Source: Gossypium raimondii (lineage: Eukaryota > Streptophyta > Magnoliopsida > Malvales > Malvaceae). Taken from it: a stretch of DNA of 64,000 bases. Position 1 is the stretch's first letter. Every line of letters starts with the position of its first letter. A model generated the notes under the pieces. The model ran no database searches. It was not told the origin of the DNA and was given only the letters and a program-made list of their open reading frames with translations. Positions 58,653-64,000 of the stretch are shown here, piece by piece. The position numbers and the translations under genes were made by a program. The stretch covers positions 4,278,001-4,342,000 of the forward strand of contig NC_068572.1 in NCBI RefSeq assembly GCF_025698545.1, in the 5' to 3' direction.

Positions 58653-59599
58653 AGTTATTTCTATTCTTTTTTTTTTTTACAAAAAAGACAGTAAGTTGAG
58701 GTGGTCCTTCTTCTCCATGATTGATGGGAGTTTACCTATTAATAAAAAGTTACATAATCTAAAAAATCAAAGATAAATACATTGTATTTATATAACACAT
58801 TCTTTTATAAATTTTTTAATTACGTTACGTGATCTATACGCGTTTAAAGTAATTTTTTAGAACTAAGAACAATTTCTCACCTCCCTAACTTTTATCTCAT
58901 GATAGGTCATTTTATAATTTTCCCTTCGATTATAGGCAATTGTTATATATCATCGACTCTCCTTTCACTAGGTAAAAACCTTGACCAGAAGCAAGGAAGT
59001 GCTTGCCCACGAGAAATACCTTGCTGCTTGCTTATTGGAAACACCTTGGATACAAACAAATGTTCCTTGTATAATCTACATGTGAACCTTGCTTAATCAC
59101 ATCAAGACCTACATAAAATAATTTATGAAAACAAAGCTCTTCGTAATTTTCAAACACATGTGTAAAAGGTCCACCATGACTTAACAACTTACTTTTTTTC
59201 GTAAATTCACTTGAAACCTGAAGAAATTTAAAAGAAACGTATAAATATTTCCCGTCAATCAAAGAGAAAGAGGGCCAACTAACTTACTGATGCCCTTACA
59301 GACCTTTATTAGACCCTTCGGTCTTCACAAGACTCATTGGAAACCACCCTTTGTAACTCTAGGCACCATAGTATGAACCATCACCAACCATCAAACTATC
59401 TCTTTGTATGAACGAAGATCATAATCAACATGGTTCTTGGCAAGAGGTTTTAGATTGGTCCATCCAGAAGGCCAAGGGCAAATCTCTAAGCTCAACGTCT
59501 ATAGACTAATTATTGATATAACTAGATACAAATTGTCTTTTTTAGAATATATTTAGACCAATTAAACACCTTAATGATTGTTAACAGAGGATTGAAACT
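58653..59599. other. Intergenic DNA, no gene seen
   Basis: Past the LINE's A/T-rich tail. 59260-59520 has moderate GC and could be decayed Copia internal sequence downstream of the gag fragment on the minus strand, but no protein motif is readable. Confidence 0.4.
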
Positions 59600-60265
59600 T
59601 GACTAAACTGTAATTTTGTGACCTAAAGGTGGGTTTGTAACCATTATAGCACTCAGATTTAATGTGCTCTTTCTTCTTGCAGAAGTTACAAATTTTACCT
59701 CTTTTTGAAGAATTCGATCTACCTTTATATTTACTGCGAGTATTTTGTTCCTGTGTCCTTCCACGATCATCATCAGCATTTCAATCTTGTCTCCCATGAA
59801 CAATAAGACCCTCTCTCTGAGAGTCGATTTTAACCATAAGATGGTTCATCTTACCATATGAGGTTAAAGAATCATAAACCTCATCAACTGTTAGAGACTC
59901 GCGGCTATATAAAATCGTATCTCTAAAGGTTAAATAAGACGGGGGCAACGAACAAAGTAGAATCAACCCTAGATCTTCCTTATCATACTGAACCTCCATG
60001 GCCTCCAAGTTTGAGAGAATTTCTTTGAACACTGTTAAGTGTTCATGCATAGATGCATCTTCCTCCAAACGATGAGCATAAAGACACTGCTTCATATGCA
60101 GCTTGGTAGTTAGAGTTTTCGACATACATATTTGTTCCAACCTCTTCCATAATCCAGCAACGGTCTTCTCCTTTATCACATCCTACAAAATTTCGTTAGA
60201 CAAATGCAGATGTAACTGTGTTAACGCCTTTCGATCCTTGTACTTTACCCAGGAGCAACTCTAAT
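59600..60265 (-). pseudogene. Copia-type gag fragment with zinc knuckle
   Basis: Capsid/nucleocapsid part of a Ty1/Copia polyprotein. The readable chain on the minus strand is DRKALTQLHLHLSNEIL, a stop, then VAGLWKRLEQICMSKTLTTK, HEHLTVFKEILSNLEAM, LLCSLPPSYLTFRDTIL and a TGA near 59783. Past that stop, in the same frame, comes CNFCKKKEHIKSEC, a CX2CX4HX4C zinc knuckle in which the usual Gly before His is Glu. Protease, integrase and reverse transcriptase are absent, as are LTRs. It is a short dead fragment. Confidence 0.85.
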
Positions 60266-60415
60266 CGTGATCTCCAACCAACACCTAAGGTTGAATTTTA
60301 GCTTGTTGACGTTATCGGCCTATGGTGCTAGTTAGTTGGGTTGTAAACCCATTGTTTTGGGCTTGGTGCCCATCAAGTGAGTGCCATATTTTTCTTGTTT
60401 CCATTTTTTTTTACA

Positions 60416-61072
60416 TTTAGATGTGCCTATGGGTTAGGTTGGACTAGACTCGACAAAAAATTTAAGCCCGTTTTCTAGGTTTAGATTATGCCCAACCTGA
60501 AAAAAGGGTCTAAAATTTTTCCCAAACCCGGCTTGGATAAAAATACTAAAATCTGAGCTCGCCTTAGTCCGTCCGTATTAATTTTTTATATAATTTTTAA
60601 AAAATATATAATACATTAAAAGTATTAAAAACTTTAAAATAAATATTTCTCAACAAATTGAAAATAAATTTAAAAAATATGTATACTTAAATAAAACTAA
60701 GATAAAGGTAATTTAATAAGAAAATGTGAAAAATAATATCAAATTAACAAAAAAACAAGAGTTATACAATATCTAAATAATAATAACAAAATAGCAGCAA
60801 TATAATTGTGAAATGGTAGTAAAATAGTGAAAAAATCAATAAGAAAATAGCAATAAAATAATAAAGATAGTAAAAAAAAATAGATTTTTTTTTGTTTTCA
60901 TATTCGAGCCGGTCCGGGCCTTGGGCTAAAAAAAGCCATACTTGAGGCCCAACCCGTTTTCTAAATGGGTCTTATTTTTTTGTCAAATCCTATTTTTTGG
61001 GCCTATATTTTTACACAAACCCTCCCACTTTTCGATCAGGTCGAGTGGCCCAGCCAATGAACAAGTCTATTT
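60416..61072 (+). repeat. Dispersed repeat family R2, copy c
   Basis: The core AATAAATATTTCTCAACAAATT and the right end AGCCGGTCCGGGCCTTGGGC match copy a at 29456-29940. This copy is longer at the left. Confidence 0.65.
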
Positions 61073-61139
61073 ACATTTTATAATTTTCTATTATTCTAAG
61101 TGGTATTGAAAGTAGATCAATTCTAATATTGAAAATGGT

Positions 61140-61640
61140 CAGCTGAGGAGAGTGGATGGGTTAAACTTAATATAGATGGTGCAGTTTCGCTTAGCTCTTA
61201 TTTGGCTACGATTGGGGGAGCCATCAGAGATGCTAATAGTAATTGGTTATGATATTATTCGATGACATTAGGCAAAGGTGAAGTACTCAGGATTGAAGCA
61301 AGGTTTATGTTAGAAGCACTTCGACTAGCTTGGGACAAAGGTTATCGATAGGTTGAGCTTGAGTATGATAATGCTCTGTTAGTGGAACAAATTTTAGTCG
61401 GAACAAATTTTAGCCGGTAAATCTATTGATAGTCATATTATGAAATTACAAACCATTCATAAGCTGATACAAAGGCACTGAAAAGTACGTATCTATTATA
61501 TTTCCAGAGTTCACAATGAAGTTGCAAATTTTATAACTAAGCATGGAATTATAAAATTCACAAGTATCGAGGTGTTTCTTGAGCCTCCTCAACTTATGCA
61601 GGGCTTAGTTCAAAAAGATATTATAAGTCGTTAATTTTAT
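61140..61640 (+). pseudogene. LINE RNase H fragment upstream of the UGPase gene
   Basis: Reads GWVKLNIDGAVSLSSYLATI, GGAIRDANSNWL, then a stop. It continues in frame with LRIEARFMLEALRLAWDKGY and VELEYDNALLVEQIL. The three acidic residues of RNase H are recognisable (NIDGA, RIEA, EYDN). Several stops and a local duplication (ACAAATTTTAG...CGG twice near 61390-61415) show it is dead. It ends about 360 bp before the UGPase ATG. Confidence 0.82.
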
Positions 61641-61999
61641 TCTTATTATTGTAATAGTATAATGCTGTTTTATTTTATAAAAAAAAAGAAAAAAAAGTAA
61701 CGAGACAGCCATCATCATCGCTGCGGTTGGATCAGGTGCCAAGCTGTCCGTAATGCTTGTACTCTACGACTGATTCTTAATATCATTTATTATTGATTTA
61801 TTTATTTATATTGTAAAAGAAAAATGAAAATTTAGTAAACGTCGATGCGTATTTCACGAGGTTATTTAGATCTTAAAATTTTAATTTAAAGCTCTCTCAC
61901 ACACACACACACGCACACACAGACACATCCTTCAGGCTCCACACTCTATACACTTAGCACCCTTGTTTTTGTCATTGTTCTTCGTTACTGTTGTTTCCA
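61641..61999 (+). promoter_or_regulatory. Proximal promoter and 5' leader of the UGPase gene
   Basis: A TTATTTATTTATATTGTA stretch at about 61797 could serve as TATA region. A (CA)n tract (61898-61921) and CT-rich leader sequence follow before the ATG. The transcription start is not determined. The upstream edge of this promoter is a LINE remnant. Confidence 0.45.
61898..61921. repeat. (CA)n microsatellite in UGPase 5' region
   Basis: About eleven CA units with one G interruption, roughly 80-100 bp before the ATG. Confidence 0.85.

Positions 62000-64000
<2,001 letters not shown>

Overview
This is plant nuclear DNA: AT-rich, intron-containing genes with GT..AG junctions, and many nested transposable elements. 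The repeat families look like those of cotton and its relatives (Malvaceae, Gossypium-like). That species guess rests on general resemblance, not on a database match.

Only three host genes look functional. (1) A two-exon peroxisomal acyl-activating enzyme (AMP-dependent acyl-CoA synthetase, C-terminal SRL) lies on the minus strand at 9401-11239, between two large DNA transposons. (2) A six-exon NAC transcription factor with a C-terminal membrane anchor lies on the minus strand at 47281-51103, with a small hAT-type element in intron 4. (3) The first nine exons of a UDP-glucose pyrophosphorylase gene start at 62000 on the plus strand and run off the right edge.

The rest is mostly mobile DNA. 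3573-9119 is a PIF/Harbinger element with TAA target duplications, an intact Myb/SANT-like ORF1 and a broken transposase. 12159-22029 is a complete 9.87-kb CACTA element with perfect termini, GCA duplications, degenerate TNP2-like and TNP1-like genes, large GC-rich subterminal arrays and a telomere-like tract. 22-37 kb is gene-free: fold-back elements, MITEs, SINE-like copies, dispersed repeats and an LTR-retrotransposon remnant. 37281-44782 is the 3' half of a Ty3/Gypsy element (integrase, 45-bp tandem array, polypurine tract, 3' LTR), interrupted by a solo LTR of the same family in opposite orientation (39050-41353). 52.3-58.7 kb is a decayed LINE interrupted by a 3.8-kb TIR element (54789-58597). 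That element carries the first exon of an N-carbamoylputrescine amidase gene and a broken FLX-like coiled-coil exon. 59.6-61.6 kb holds a Copia gag remnant, a dispersed repeat and a LINE RNase H remnant that ends about 360 bp before the UGPase start codon.

The host genes do not form a pathway or operon. The best candidate for something undescribed is the gene-fragment-carrying TIR element at 54789-58597. The nested same-family LTR pair and the CACTA internal architecture come next.
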